Source: Propioniciclava flava
GTDB lineage: Bacteria > Actinomycetota > Actinomycetes > Propionibacteriales > Propionibacteriaceae
DNA length: 64,000 nucleotides
Reading direction: 5' to 3'
NCBI RefSeq assembly: GCF_004126535.1
Contig: NZ_PPCV01000002.1
Location: forward strand, 359,835-423,834
Shown here: positions 40,301 to 48,516 of the stretch, piece by piece
Layout of the letters: every line of letters begins with the position of its first letter
Numbering within the stretch: the first letter of the stretch is position 1
Translations under genes and position numbers: made by a program
The notes under the pieces: generated by a model
The model's database searches: none
What the model was told of the DNA's origin: nothing
The model's input: only the letters and a program-made list of their open reading frames with translations

Positions 40301-41676
40301 ATGGTCTCGGCGAACGTCTGCAGGAAGGACCCGCAGCCTGACGAGCAGGCCTCGTTGACGGCGATCGAGTCCAGCGCGCCGCCCCGGACGCGCAGATACT
40401 TCATGTCTTGTCCGCCGATGTCGATGACGCTGGTCACGCCCGGCGCGATGGCTTCCGCGGCGCGGTAGTGCGCCATCGTCTCGATCTCGCCCTGGTCGAC
40501 GCGCAGCGCAGCCTGGACGAGGCCCTCCCCGTAGCCCGTCACGCAGCAGCGGGCCAGGTAGGCGTCCGGCGGGAGCGCCTCGCGGACCTCCTTGACGATG
40601 CCGAGGGCGGCCTTGACGGGGTCGCCGCCGTTGCCTGCGTAGTGACGGTGCACGATCGTGCCGTCGCTGCTCATGACGACCGACTTGATGGTCGTCGATC
40701 CTGCATCCAAACCCCAAAACAGCGGGCCGGACGCGGTGGCGAGGTCCCCGGTGGGAATCGTCGCTGCGCCGTGGCGGGTCGTGAAGGCCTCGCGTTCGGC
40801 GTCATCGGTGAACAAGGGGCGCAAGGTGGCGGTGAGGGAGGGGGCCCCTCCGGCGCCCGCGTCCAGTCCGGCGATCAGGGTGGAGAGCGTGGTGGGTTCC
40901 CCGTCGGCGAGCAACGCGGCACCGCGGGCGACGTAGAGCTGGGCATCGGGTGGGGTGGTGAAGCAGGTGACCTGGTCGGCGAGGGTGCGCTCGTAGGCGG
41001 CACGCAACTGGGGCAGGAAGTGCAGCGGGCCGCCCAGGAACACCAGGTTGCCGCGGATGGGGCGTCCGCAGGCCAGCCCGGAGATCGTCTGGGTCGCGAC
41101 TGCTTGGAAGACGGAGGCGGCCAGGTCGGTGTGGGCGGCGCCTTGGTTGAGCAAGGGCTGGATGTCGGACTTGGCGAAGACGCCGCAGCGCGACGCGATG
41201 GGGTACAGGGTCTCGTAGCGCGAGGCCAACTCGTCGAGCCCGGACGCGTCGGTCCCCAGCAGAGTCGCCATCTGATCGATGAAGGCGCCGGTGCCGCCCG
41301 CGCAGGTGCCGTTCATCCGCTGCTCGGGGGTGGGTTTGAGGTAGGTGATCTTGGCGTCTTCGCCGCCGAGTTCGATGACGACGTCCGCGTCGGGGTGGAA
41401 GCGTTCCACGGCTTCGGTGCCGGCGATCACCTCTTGAACGAAGGTGGCCCCCATCATCTCGGCGACCTGGAGCCCGCCTGACCCGGTGACGGCGGCCCGC
41501 ACTGGCGCGTCGGGCCACTGGTGGGCGATATCGGCCAGGAGGCGCCGCACTTCTCCTCGCGCGTCGGCGTGGTGGCGACGATAATCGGAGAAGGCCACAT
41601 GGTCAGCGTCCATCAGGACGGCCTTCACCGTCGTCGAACCGATGTCGAGACCGAGGCTGAGGGGGGGTTGCGTCAT
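37342..41676 (-). CDS. Giant acyl-CoA dehydratase activase-related protein (double ASKHA)
   Basis: 1,444 residues in one chain. Two BcrAD/BadFG-type ATPase domains: residues ~5-265 (SLGLDIGSTTVKAVLMDAD, GTCAGGTGAFIDQMATLLG) and ~320-590 (WGLDAGSTTIKSVVMSSDG, NEACSSGCGSFLQTFAETMG). A Cys cluster CKLCQNHCGLTV (~620) leads into a DUF2229-type domain and an HgdB-like C-terminal region with further cysteines. Activases of this class use ATP to push an electron into 2-hydroxyacyl-CoA dehydratases or benzoyl-CoA reductases; this fused form is known in anaerobes but its client is not established. The first ASKHA cluster motif is less canonical. ATG 41676 has GGAGGT 5 bases upstream. The gene is divergent from a TetR regulator. 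No dehydratase subunit lies nearby. Confidence 0.85.
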   Translation of the reverse strand: MTQPPLSLGLDIGSTTVKAVLMDADHVAFSDYRRHHADARGEVRRLLADIAHQWPDAPVRAAVTGSGGLQVAEMMGATFVQEVIAGTEAVERFHPDADVVIELGGEDAKITYLKPTPEQRMNGTCAGGTGAFIDQMATLLGTDASGLDELASRYETLYPIASRCGVFAKSDIQPLLNQGAAHTDLAASVFQAVATQTISGLACGRPIRGNLVFLGGPLHFLPQLRAAYERTLADQVTCFTTPPDAQLYVARGAALLADGEPTTLSTLIAGLDAGAGGAPSLTATLRPLFTDDAEREAFTTRHGAATIPTGDLATASGPLFWGLDAGSTTIKSVVMSSDGTIVHRHYAGNGGDPVKAALGIVKEVREALPPDAYLARCCVTGYGEGLVQAALRVDQGEIETMAHYRAAEAIAPGVTSVIDIGGQDMKYLRVRGGALDSIAVNEACSSGCGSFLQTFAETMGTDVRAFAQKALQAQAPVDLGSRCTVFMNSSVKQAQKEGASVGDIAAGLSYSVVRNALYKVIKLRDADALGDKVVVQGGTFLNDAVLRAFELLTGREVVRPDIAGLMGAYGAALTAQRSWEPDQVSSLIELDELDDFQVEVERRTCKLCQNHCGLTVSSFPDGSRHVSGNRCERGASVEAKPQRSEIPNLYDFKYRRLFSYRRLTDAKATRGAIGIPRVLNMYENYPLWFTILTHLGFKVMLSGRSNHDLFTDGMETIPSENVCYPAKLAHGHIEWLLDRGVTTIFYPCVSLEQPTFEASDHNFNCPVVAFYPQVLAKNVDRLREPGVKFLDPFVNLADPDKLAERLVEIFESEGVTLAEAQEAVSAGYAEDAAYKADVLAEGRRALEYMAAHERKGIVLAGRPYHVDPEVHHGIPEMINQLGMVVLTEDSVADAPRLERPLRVRDQWTYHSRLYEAAARVRTEPELQLVQLNSFGCGLDAVTTDQVQEILEAAGDVYTALKIDEVSNLGAATIRLRSLKAATAERQPRSAEVLTYDAAAKDGGRAVFTAEAKRTHTLYAPQMAPVHFRLLVPVLRRVGYNVELLEHASRDDVEVGLRYVNNDVCYPAIMVVGQLINTFLAGGADPDNSSVIITQTGGMCRATNYAGMLRKGLADAGFAQVPVLAISAQGLEESPGFKLTPTMIHKAIQAVVIGDLLQNVVLRTRPYEAEPGSADALYRHWDAVAGEFFTTGGWSATLRRRVSYRWLIDHIVTAFDQLAVRDEPRRPRVGLVGEILVKFQPDANNDAVRTIEAEGCEAVLPDLLPFFMMQLHTAGWRLDNLGVGSTTGVKLQQGIAWFIEQYQRPARRALAKAERDFTVSQPLAEIARRAESVISLGTTAGEGWLLVGEMMELIEHGCPNIIVAQPFACLPNHVVGKGVFRELRRLFPEANVVSIDYDPGASEVNQLNRIKLMVATAHKNAGRIQAEKVGPRPLRITPVSSPVGV

Positions 41677-41687
41677 GAGACCTCCAT

Positions 41688-41703
41688 TAGAACGATCGTT
41701 CTA
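41688..41703. promoter_or_regulatory. Perfect 16-bp palindrome, probable TetR operator
   Basis: TAGAACGATCGTTCTA is fully self-complementary and lies in the 78-bp gap between the divergent activase and TetR genes, 11 bp from the activase start. Size, symmetry and position are typical of a TetR-family operator, so the regulator probably represses the activase and itself. Confidence 0.75.
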
Positions 41704-41754
41704 GTTACTACAGAGCGTAGTGCTTTTCGCAGGCGAAGGGGAGGGTGTCCGCAC

Positions 41755-42327
41755 ATGCGATCCACCAAACGCGACGAGATCGTGGCTGCTGCCACCGAAC
41801 TCATCCGCAGCGACGGCGTCCGGGCGGCGTCGATCGCGAAGATCATCGCGGCGTCCGGCAGTTCCGCGGGCAGCGTCTACCACCACTTCGGCAGCAAGAA
41901 CGACATCGTCCTCGCGGTGGCCCGCCGCGCGCTCGTCGAGCCGCTGGAGGCGGCCCTGGCCGCGCACCAGGACGAAGCGCTGTCCCCCGGAGACCTGCTG
42001 CGGCTCATGGCCGGGGCGGTGCTGGACGGGACGCTGCACTCCTCGCTGATCGTCCAACTGTGGGCTGGCGCCGCCGACGAGCCCCAACTGGCCTCCATCA
42101 TCCGCGACCAGATGGAGGGCGTGCGGGAACGAACCACCGGCGGGCTGGCCGTCTACCTGCGCGCACGCGGCGTCCAGGACGCGGAAGGGCGAGCCACCGT
42201 CATCGCCATGCTGACGATGGGTCAGATGATGGGCATGCTCGCCCAGCGCACCTTGCTCGCGGAGTTCGACGTGGCGGCCTACCTCGATGTTGCGGCCACC
42301 ATGCTGGACGGCCTGGCCACCGCGTGA
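41755..42327 (+). CDS. TetR family transcriptional regulator
   Basis: 190-residue regulator: N-terminal helix-turn-helix IAKIIAASGSSAGSVYHHFG with the family's 'YxHFxSK' end (HHFGSKNDI), then an all-helical ligand domain. ATG 41755 is about 10 bases after AGGGGAGG; GTG 41745 is possible. It is divergent from the giant activase gene and is the obvious candidate to bind the palindrome between them. Ligand unknown; an acyl-CoA would fit the target, by inference only. Confidence 0.92.
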   Translation: MRSTKRDEIVAAATELIRSDGVRAASIAKIIAASGSSAGSVYHHFGSKNDIVLAVARRALVEPLEAALAAHQDEALSPGDLLRLMAGAVLDGTLHSSLIVQLWAGAADEPQLASIIRDQMEGVRERTTGGLAVYLRARGVQDAEGRATVIAMLTMGQMMGMLAQRTLLAEFDVAAYLDVAATMLDGLATA

Positions 42328-42408
42328 GGCCGCCCGGTCATCCCGGCGGGGGAGGTGCGTCAGCCTCGGTCGGCACGGACTGCCACGCGTTCGCCCATCG
42401 CCCCTCGG

Positions 42409-42414
42409 TAGGCT
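42409..42414 (+). promoter_or_regulatory. -10 element for a leaderless threonine synthase transcript
   Basis: TAGGCT lies 7 nt before GTG 42422, and no Shine-Dalgarno is present. This predicts a leaderless mRNA starting at the GTG. No clear -35 hexamer is seen. Confidence 0.5.
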
Positions 42415-42421
42415 CAACTCC

Positions 42422-43870
42422 GTGAAGTATGTCTCCACCCGCGGCGCCGCCGACGCGCCCGCCCGCTCGTTCAGCGACATCCTGCTCGAGGGTCTCGCGC
42501 CCGACGGCGGGCTGTACGTCCCCCAGAGCTACCCCCGCATCGACGCCGCAACGCTGGCGTCCTGGCGTGAACTGCGCGCCACGCAGGGGTATGCGGCCTT
42601 GGCCGCCGCGGTGCTGGAACTGTTCATCGACGACATTCCCGCAGCCGATCTGCGCGCCCTGTGCGAGCGCGCCTACACCGCCGAGGCGTTCGGCGACATG
42701 TCCGTGGTGGGCGTCACCGACCTGCCCGGCGGGATTGAGATCGGTCACCTGTCGAACGGGCCCACCGCCGCATTCAAAGACATGGCGATGCAACTGCTGG
42801 GACAACTGTTCGAGTACGAACTGGAGCGCCGCGACGCCACCCTCACCATCGTCGGCGCCACCAGCGGCGATACAGGGTCCGCTGCCGAGCACGCCATGCT
42901 CGGCAAGAGCCGCGTCCGGGTCTTCATGCTGACCCCGCGTGGTCGCATGAGCCCCTTCCAGCAGGCGCAGATGTTCAGCATCGACGATCCCGCCATCGTC
43001 AACATCGCCGTCGAAGGCGTCTTCGACGACTGCCAAGACCTCGTCAAAGCCGTCAACGCGGACGCCGCGTTCAAGGCCGCCCACAGCATCGGTGCGGTGA
43101 ACTCGATCAACTGGGCCCGTGTCGTCGCTCAGGTCGTCTACTACGTCGCCCTCTACCTGGACGCCACATCGTCCGAGGATGAGCGCGTCAGCTTCGCCGT
43201 CCCGAGCGGGAACTTCGGCAATATCTGCGCCGGACACGTCGCGCGCGAGATGGGCCTGCCGATCGACCGCCTCGTGCTGGCCACCAACGAGAACAACGTG
43301 CTGGCGGAGTTCTTCGCCACCGGCGTATACCGGGTGCGCGGATCGGCAGAAACCCGCGCCACGTCCAGCCCGTCGATGGACATCTCCAAGGCGTCCAACT
43401 TCGAGCGGTTCGTGTTCGACCTGCTGGGCCGCGACGGCGTCCGGGTGCGGCAGTTGTTCGGCGAAGAGCTCCCCGCCACCGGCAGCATCGACCTGTCCGC
43501 AACGCCGGAGTTCGCCGCCCTGGGCGAGCGCTACGGCTTCGTGGCGGGCACCTCCACTCACGCTGACCGACTGGCCACCATCGCCGCAGAAGCGGCCCAC
43601 AGCGGGGTCATCATCGATCCCCACACCGCCGATGGGGTCACCGTCGCCCGCCGGGCCCTGGAGTCAGGAATCGTGGAGGCACCCGTCATCGTGTTGGAGA
43701 CGGCACTGCCGGTGAAGTTCTCCGCGACCATCGTGGAGGCGCTCGGCCGCGATGTTGAGCGTCCGGCCGCGTTCGCCGGGCTGGAGAACTTGCCTCGCCA
43801 CGTGATCGACCTGCCCAACGACGTCGACGCCCTGAAGGCGCTCATCGAGACGTCACTGGCCACGGTCTGA
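42422..43870 (+). CDS. thrC: Threonine synthase
   Basis: PLP enzyme converting O-phosphohomoserine to threonine, 482 residues, of the longer E. coli/yeast-like class. N-terminal YVSTRG and GLAPDGGLYVP are family signatures; PLP lysine K119 lies in SNGPTAAFKDMAMQ, and GATSGDTGSAAEHA forms the phosphate loop. GTG 42422 is chosen because YVSTRG is normally at the extreme N-terminus; the longer frame upstream is discarded. No hom or thrB lies alongside. Confidence 0.96.
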   Translation: MKYVSTRGAADAPARSFSDILLEGLAPDGGLYVPQSYPRIDAATLASWRELRATQGYAALAAAVLELFIDDIPAADLRALCERAYTAEAFGDMSVVGVTDLPGGIEIGHLSNGPTAAFKDMAMQLLGQLFEYELERRDATLTIVGATSGDTGSAAEHAMLGKSRVRVFMLTPRGRMSPFQQAQMFSIDDPAIVNIAVEGVFDDCQDLVKAVNADAAFKAAHSIGAVNSINWARVVAQVVYYVALYLDATSSEDERVSFAVPSGNFGNICAGHVAREMGLPIDRLVLATNENNVLAEFFATGVYRVRGSAETRATSSPSMDISKASNFERFVFDLLGRDGVRVRQLFGEELPATGSIDLSATPEFAALGERYGFVAGTSTHADRLATIAAEAAHSGVIIDPHTADGVTVARRALESGIVEAPVIVLETALPVKFSATIVEALGRDVERPAAFAGLENLPRHVIDLPNDVDALKALIETSLATV

Positions 43871-43883
43871 CGACCTCGCCTCA

Positions 43884-43927
43884 CGCGCGAACGCCCGCCC
43901 CTCGCAGGAGAGGCGGGCGTTCGCGTG
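43884..43927. terminator. Bidirectional terminator between thrC and korB
   Basis: A 14-bp perfect stem, CGCGAACGCCCGCC / GGCGGGCGTTCGCG, with a 12-nt loop, extended by a G-T and a C-G pair. It sits exactly between two convergent genes, 13 bp from each. Confidence 0.85.
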
Positions 43928-43939
43928 AAGGCGGGAGGA

Positions 43940-44968
43940 CTACAAGACGGTCCAGGTGTCCGGTCCAGCCACCAGGCGCTGCAAGGACGCGACCCGATCG
44001 GCGGGCATGTGAACCTGGTTGCGGGCCTCGTCGTCGAACACCGGACGGGCCACGTCACGCAGGATGCCCACCGGCGAGAGCGACAGCCCCTGGGTGTCGG
44101 TGAGCTGGGAGAGCTGGAAGGCCAGCGTCGCGTCGTGCGCGTGCGCATCGTGGACGACCAGCGCGCCCGGCTCGACGTCGCTGACCGCGCTGACGCCGAG
44201 CGAGCCGTCGGGCTTGCGGACGACGCCCAACTCGCCCCCGGCGAAGGTGATCGGCTCGCCGTGGACCAGCGGGATGATCGCCGAGGATTCGGGCGTTTTG
44301 AGCCCCTCGAAGGCGCCGTCGTTGAAGATCGGGCAGTTTTGGTAGATCTCGACGATGGACGCGCCGCGGTGGTTGATCGCGGCGGTCAGCACCTCGGTGA
44401 GTTGCTTGCGGTCCGAATCCAGCGCCCGGGCCACGAAGGACGCCTCAGCGCCCAGGGCCAGCGTCAAAGGGTTGAACGGGTGGTCCACCGAGCCGACGGG
44501 GGAGGACTTGGTGACTTTGCCGGTCTCCGAGGTGGGGGAGAACTGGCCCTTGGTCAAGCCGTAGATGCGGTTGTTGAACAGCATGATCGTGATGTTCACG
44601 TTGCGGCGCAGCGCATGGATGAGGTGGTTGCCACCGATGCTCAGCGCGTCGCCGTCACCGGTCACCACCCACACCGCCAGGTCGGGACGCGTCAAAGCGA
44701 CGCCGGTGGCGATGGCGGGCGCGCGTCCGTGGATCGAATGCAGGCCGTAGGTGTCGAGGTAGTACGGGAACCGCGAGGAACAGCCGATCCCCGAGACGAC
44801 GACGGTGTTCTCCCGCTTGACGCCCAGTTGAGGCATGAGCGACTGGAACGCCGCCAAGACGGCGTAGTCGCCGCAGCCGGGGCACCAGCGCACCTCCTGG
44901 TCGGAGACGAACTCCTTGCGGTTGAGCGGCGTGATCGCCAGGGGCACGCCGGACAGTCCGGTGCTCAT
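43940..44968 (-). CDS. korB: 2-oxoacid:ferredoxin oxidoreductase beta subunit (KorB)
   Basis: Thiamine-diphosphate subunit of the 2-oxoglutarate:ferredoxin oxidoreductase type, 342 residues. [4Fe-4S] ligands are C29 and C32 (VRWCPGCGDY), the Cys of SGIGCSSRFP and that of YQNCPIFN; the ThDP motif is GDGDALSIGGNHLIHAL. ATG 44968 overlaps the korA stop (ATGA on the minus strand). The pair oxidises 2-oxoglutarate to succinyl-CoA and reduces ferredoxin, replacing the lipoate-dependent dehydrogenase in many actinobacteria and anaerobes. No ferredoxin gene is adjacent. Confidence 0.95.
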   Translation of the reverse strand: MSTGLSGVPLAITPLNRKEFVSDQEVRWCPGCGDYAVLAAFQSLMPQLGVKRENTVVVSGIGCSSRFPYYLDTYGLHSIHGRAPAIATGVALTRPDLAVWVVTGDGDALSIGGNHLIHALRRNVNITIMLFNNRIYGLTKGQFSPTSETGKVTKSSPVGSVDHPFNPLTLALGAEASFVARALDSDRKQLTEVLTAAINHRGASIVEIYQNCPIFNDGAFEGLKTPESSAIIPLVHGEPITFAGGELGVVRKPDGSLGVSAVSDVEPGALVVHDAHAHDATLAFQLSQLTDTQGLSLSPVGILRDVARPVFDDEARNQVHMPADRVASLQRLVAGPDTWTVL

Positions 44969-46833
44969 CGGGCCTCCTCTGCATCGATGACGTCGATCAG
45001 GTGCGGTGCCAGTTCGGCGGGGCTGATCGGCAACCCCCGCACACGGCTGTAGGACTGCACGTCCACCAGGTAGCGGGCCCGCAGGATCATGGCCATCTGG
45101 CCCAGGTTCATCTCTGGGACGATGACGCGGCGGTAGCGGCGCAGCACCTCGCCCGTGTTGGCGGGCAGCGGATTGAGGTGACGCAGGTGCGTGGTGGCCA
45201 CGCGGCGTCCGGCGTCGCGGACGCGGCGGGCGGCCGCCGAGATCGGGCCCCACGTCGATCCCCAGCCGAGCACGAGCACGTCGGCGTCCCCGGTCGGGTC
45301 ATCGACGACCAGGTCGGGCACGTCCGCGACGATGCCATCGATCTTGGCCTGCCGGGCGGCAACCATGAACTCGTGATTGTCGGGCGCATAGCTGACGTTG
45401 CCGGTCTTGTCGGCCTTTTCGATGCCGCCGATGCGGTGTTCGAGGCCCGGCGTGCCGGGGATCGCCCACGGGCGGGCACCCCGCTCATCGCGCAGGTAAG
45501 GCAGGTACGTTCCCTCCGGACCGTTGGGTTGCGTCGCGAAGTGCGGGTCGATGGCGGGCAACGACGCGATGTCGGGCAGCAGCCACGGTTCGGCACCGTT
45601 GGCGAGGTAGCCGTCGGTCAGCAGGATCACCGGCGTGCGGTACGTCAGCGCGATGCGGACCGCCTCGATGGCGGCGTCGAAGCAGTCGGCGGGGGATTGC
45701 GCGGCGATGACGGGCAGGGGAGCCTCGCCGTGGCGCCCGAACATGGCCTGCAGCAGGTCGGCCTGCTCGGTCTTGGTCGGCATGCCGGTGGCGGGCCCGG
45801 CGCGCTGGATGTCGCAGATGACCAGGGGCTGCTCCAGCATGACGGCCAGCGAGATGGTCTCGCTCTTCAGCGCCATGCCCGGCCCTGACGTCGACGTGAC
45901 GCCCAGGTGTCCCGCATAGGACGCGCCGAGGGCCGCGCCCACGGCCGCGATCTCATCCTCGGCCTGGAACGTGGTGACGCCCTGATCCTTGGCCTTGCTC
46001 AACTCGTGCAAGACGTCGGACGCCGGGGTAATCGGGTAGGCGCCCAGGAACAGGGGAAGACCGGAGGTGACCGATCCGGCGATGAGACCCAATGCGAGCG
46101 CCTTATTGCCGGTGATCTGACGGTAGGTGCCCGGCTGTGCGGGCGCGGCGGCCACCTCGAAGCGGACCGCGAACGTCTCGGTCGTCTCACCGAAGGCGTG
46201 ACCGGCCAGGAAGGCGGCCTTGTTTGAGTCGCGAATCTCGGGCTTGGTGCCGAACTTGTGATCCAGGAACTCCAGGGTGTGCTCCACCGGACGCGTGTAA
46301 AGCCACGTCAGCAGGCCCAGCGAAAACATGTTCTTGGCGCGGGAGGCCTCTTTGCGGCCCAGGTGGAACTGCTCCACCGAGGCGACGGTGAGCCCTGTCA
46401 GATCCAGGGCGTGGAGTTGGTAGTCGGTCAGGGAACCGTCGGTGAGCGGGTCGGACGCATACCCGACCTTGGCGAGGTTCCGCTTGGTGAACTCGTGCGC
46501 GTCAGCGATGATGACGCCGCCGCGTTTCAGGTCGGCCAGGTTGGCTTTCAGCGCGGCCGGGTTCATCGCCACCAAGACGTCGGGTGCATCGCCGGGCGTC
46601 TTGATGTCGCTGTCGGCGAAGTGCAGCTGGAAGCTCGACACCCCCGCCACCGTTCCCTGGGGTGCGCGGATCTCGGCGGGGAAGTTCGGGAGGGTCGCGA
46701 AGTCGTTGCCCAGACTGGCGGTGTCGGAGGTGAACCGGTCGCCGGTGAGTTGCATCCCGTCGCCGGAGTCCCCTGCGAAGCGGATGACGACACGGTCGAG
46801 GGATTGCACATCGGTCACGGCGGACTGCCTCAT
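44965..46833 (-). CDS. korA: 2-oxoacid:ferredoxin oxidoreductase gamma-alpha fusion (KorA)
   Basis: 622 residues. The N-terminal ~200 are the gamma domain (RFAGDSGDGMQLTGDRFTS, with IRAPQGTVAGVSSFQL); the alpha domain follows, with GAYPITPASDVLHELSK and TSTSGPGMALKSE. This fused order is the standard actinobacterial KorA. AGAGAAGA precedes the ATG; GTG a few codons later is possible. Upstream gene of korAB. Confidence 0.95.
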   Translation of the reverse strand: MRQSAVTDVQSLDRVVIRFAGDSGDGMQLTGDRFTSDTASLGNDFATLPNFPAEIRAPQGTVAGVSSFQLHFADSDIKTPGDAPDVLVAMNPAALKANLADLKRGGVIIADAHEFTKRNLAKVGYASDPLTDGSLTDYQLHALDLTGLTVASVEQFHLGRKEASRAKNMFSLGLLTWLYTRPVEHTLEFLDHKFGTKPEIRDSNKAAFLAGHAFGETTETFAVRFEVAAAPAQPGTYRQITGNKALALGLIAGSVTSGLPLFLGAYPITPASDVLHELSKAKDQGVTTFQAEDEIAAVGAALGASYAGHLGVTSTSGPGMALKSETISLAVMLEQPLVICDIQRAGPATGMPTKTEQADLLQAMFGRHGEAPLPVIAAQSPADCFDAAIEAVRIALTYRTPVILLTDGYLANGAEPWLLPDIASLPAIDPHFATQPNGPEGTYLPYLRDERGARPWAIPGTPGLEHRIGGIEKADKTGNVSYAPDNHEFMVAARQAKIDGIVADVPDLVVDDPTGDADVLVLGWGSTWGPISAAARRVRDAGRRVATTHLRHLNPLPANTGEVLRRYRRVIVPEMNLGQMAMILRARYLVDVQSYSRVRGLPISPAELAPHLIDVIDAEEAR

Positions 46834-46982
46834 TCTTCTCTGATCAGACTGACTCGGTTCCCCACCCTAGTAGCTCCGCCAACTGTCGGGCGCGTGCGCG
46901 TGGGGGTTGCCGACGCTGTGACGAAGGAGCGGCGCCCATTGGATACGCTGACAGCCAACCGTGACAGGCAAGGAGGACGGCC

Positions 46983-48458
46983 GTGAACGGGTTCGCCGAG
47001 AACGTGGGCGCCCGATGGCAGGACGTCGTCGCTGCCATCCGGCTGGCGCCGGTGCGGCTCGGCCTGCTCGGCACGACCCTGCTGGCGCTCGGAGCGCTGT
47101 CCCCGGCCTACCTGCCGCAAGCCAGCCCCTACTGGCCCATCATGCGGGCCCTGGGCCTCGACACCGAATGGGCCAGGATCATGGCGACAGCCCTGGTCAT
47201 CGGCGCCGTCAACCTGCTCATCCTCGCCTGGTACCGGCTGCGGCCGGCCGTCTACCACGACGTCAAACCGTGGGCGATCCTGTGCTGGTGGGCGACCCCT
47301 TTGGTGGCGGCCCCCCCGATTTTCAGCCACGACGCCTACTCCTACGCGGCGCAGGGGTGGCTGATCGAGAACGGCATGAACCCCTACGAGGTCTCTCCGG
47401 GGGTTTTGCCCGGCACCTTCGCCGACCAGGTGGCCTGGCTGTGGCGCTACACGCCCGCCCCCTACGGGCCGCTGGCGTTGACCTTGGCGCATTGGCTGGA
47501 CCAGTTGGCGGGTTTCAACCCCTACTATTCGGCCGTCGCGCAACGGATCCCTGCTTTGATCGGCGTCGCGTTGATCGTGCACTTCCTCCCACGGATCGCC
47601 CGGCAGATCGGGATCGACCCCCACCAGACCGCCTGGTTCTCGGCCATCAACCCGCTGCTCGTCATCGACCTCATCGGTGGCGCCCACAACGACGCCCTCA
47701 TGCTCGGCCTGATCGCCGTGGCGATCTGCTGGGCTTACCAGGGATGGCATTGGCCGGCCGTCGTCGCGCTGGGGGTGGGCATGGCCGTCAAGCAACCAGC
47801 CCTTCTGGCGGCCTTCCCGGTGGCGGTGATCGGCAGCAACTGGGCGTCTTGGCGTTGGCGTGATCTCGTCCGATTCCTCCCCCGGGCATTGAGCACCCTG
47901 GGCGGTGTGCTCGCCGTCTTTGCCGCGATCTCGTGGGCGACAGGTCTGGGGTTTGGGTGGCTGAACGCGGTCAGCGTCCCCGGCATGATCGTCACGCTGG
48001 CGCCCTTCAGCCTGATCGGGTGGGTGTGCCAGCAGGTGTTCCTCGCGCTGGGCATGACGGCGGCGGCGGCCACGGTGATCCCGCTGCTGCAGACCATCAG
48101 CCTGGGGATCGCCGCAGTGCTGATGGTGGTGCTCGCGGTTCGCTTCGGACGCACCGAGCCGCTGCGGTTCTTGGCCTGGGCCTACCTGACGTTTGCGGTC
48201 TTCGGCCCCGCCCTGCACACCTGGTACCTGCTGTGGGGGGCGCTCTTCCTGCCCCTGGCCCAGGTCCGCGACCGGGTGCTGCGGGCGGCGGCAGCCGCCA
48301 CCTCGGTCCTGCTGGCCTACGGCGCGGGCAACCTCGCATGGCGCAACGGGCAAAACGATGGTGGCGGGCAGTACATCGCGATCGCCTTGGCGGGTGTCGC
48401 GGCCATCGTCGTGTGGATCATCCTGCGTCGCCACGCCGCCAGGGCGTCCGCAGCCTAG
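46983..48458 (+). CDS. MptB-like polyprenol-phosphomannose mannosyltransferase
   Basis: Integral membrane GT-C glycosyltransferase, 491 residues and about a dozen helices. The first extracytoplasmic loop has the catalytic-type acid in IFSHDAYSYAAQG, and later YTPAPYGPLAL and NPLLVIDLIGGAHNDAL are characteristic of MptA/MptB alpha-1,6-mannosyltransferases that extend lipomannan-type glycolipids using polyprenyl-phosphate mannose. GTG 46983 follows AGGAGG by 4-6 bases. The acceptor glycolipid is unknown. Divergent from korA; the 149 bp between them hold no further gene. Confidence 0.85.
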   Translation: MNGFAENVGARWQDVVAAIRLAPVRLGLLGTTLLALGALSPAYLPQASPYWPIMRALGLDTEWARIMATALVIGAVNLLILAWYRLRPAVYHDVKPWAILCWWATPLVAAPPIFSHDAYSYAAQGWLIENGMNPYEVSPGVLPGTFADQVAWLWRYTPAPYGPLALTLAHWLDQLAGFNPYYSAVAQRIPALIGVALIVHFLPRIARQIGIDPHQTAWFSAINPLLVIDLIGGAHNDALMLGLIAVAICWAYQGWHWPAVVALGVGMAVKQPALLAAFPVAVIGSNWASWRWRDLVRFLPRALSTLGGVLAVFAAISWATGLGFGWLNAVSVPGMIVTLAPFSLIGWVCQQVFLALGMTAAAATVIPLLQTISLGIAAVLMVVLAVRFGRTEPLRFLAWAYLTFAVFGPALHTWYLLWGALFLPLAQVRDRVLRAAAAATSVLLAYGAGNLAWRNGQNDGGGQYIAIALAGVAAIVVWIILRRHAARASAA

Positions 48459-48516
48459 GCTGGAACCACTCCGAGCGCGCCGAACGGGCGCCCATCCGTA
48501 ACGACCAGGAGACGAC

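Noticed and set aside
37342..41676. Frameshifted fusion of separate activase genes
   Set aside because: The frame is continuous with regular composition, and fused activases of this length are known, so a true single gene is more likely.
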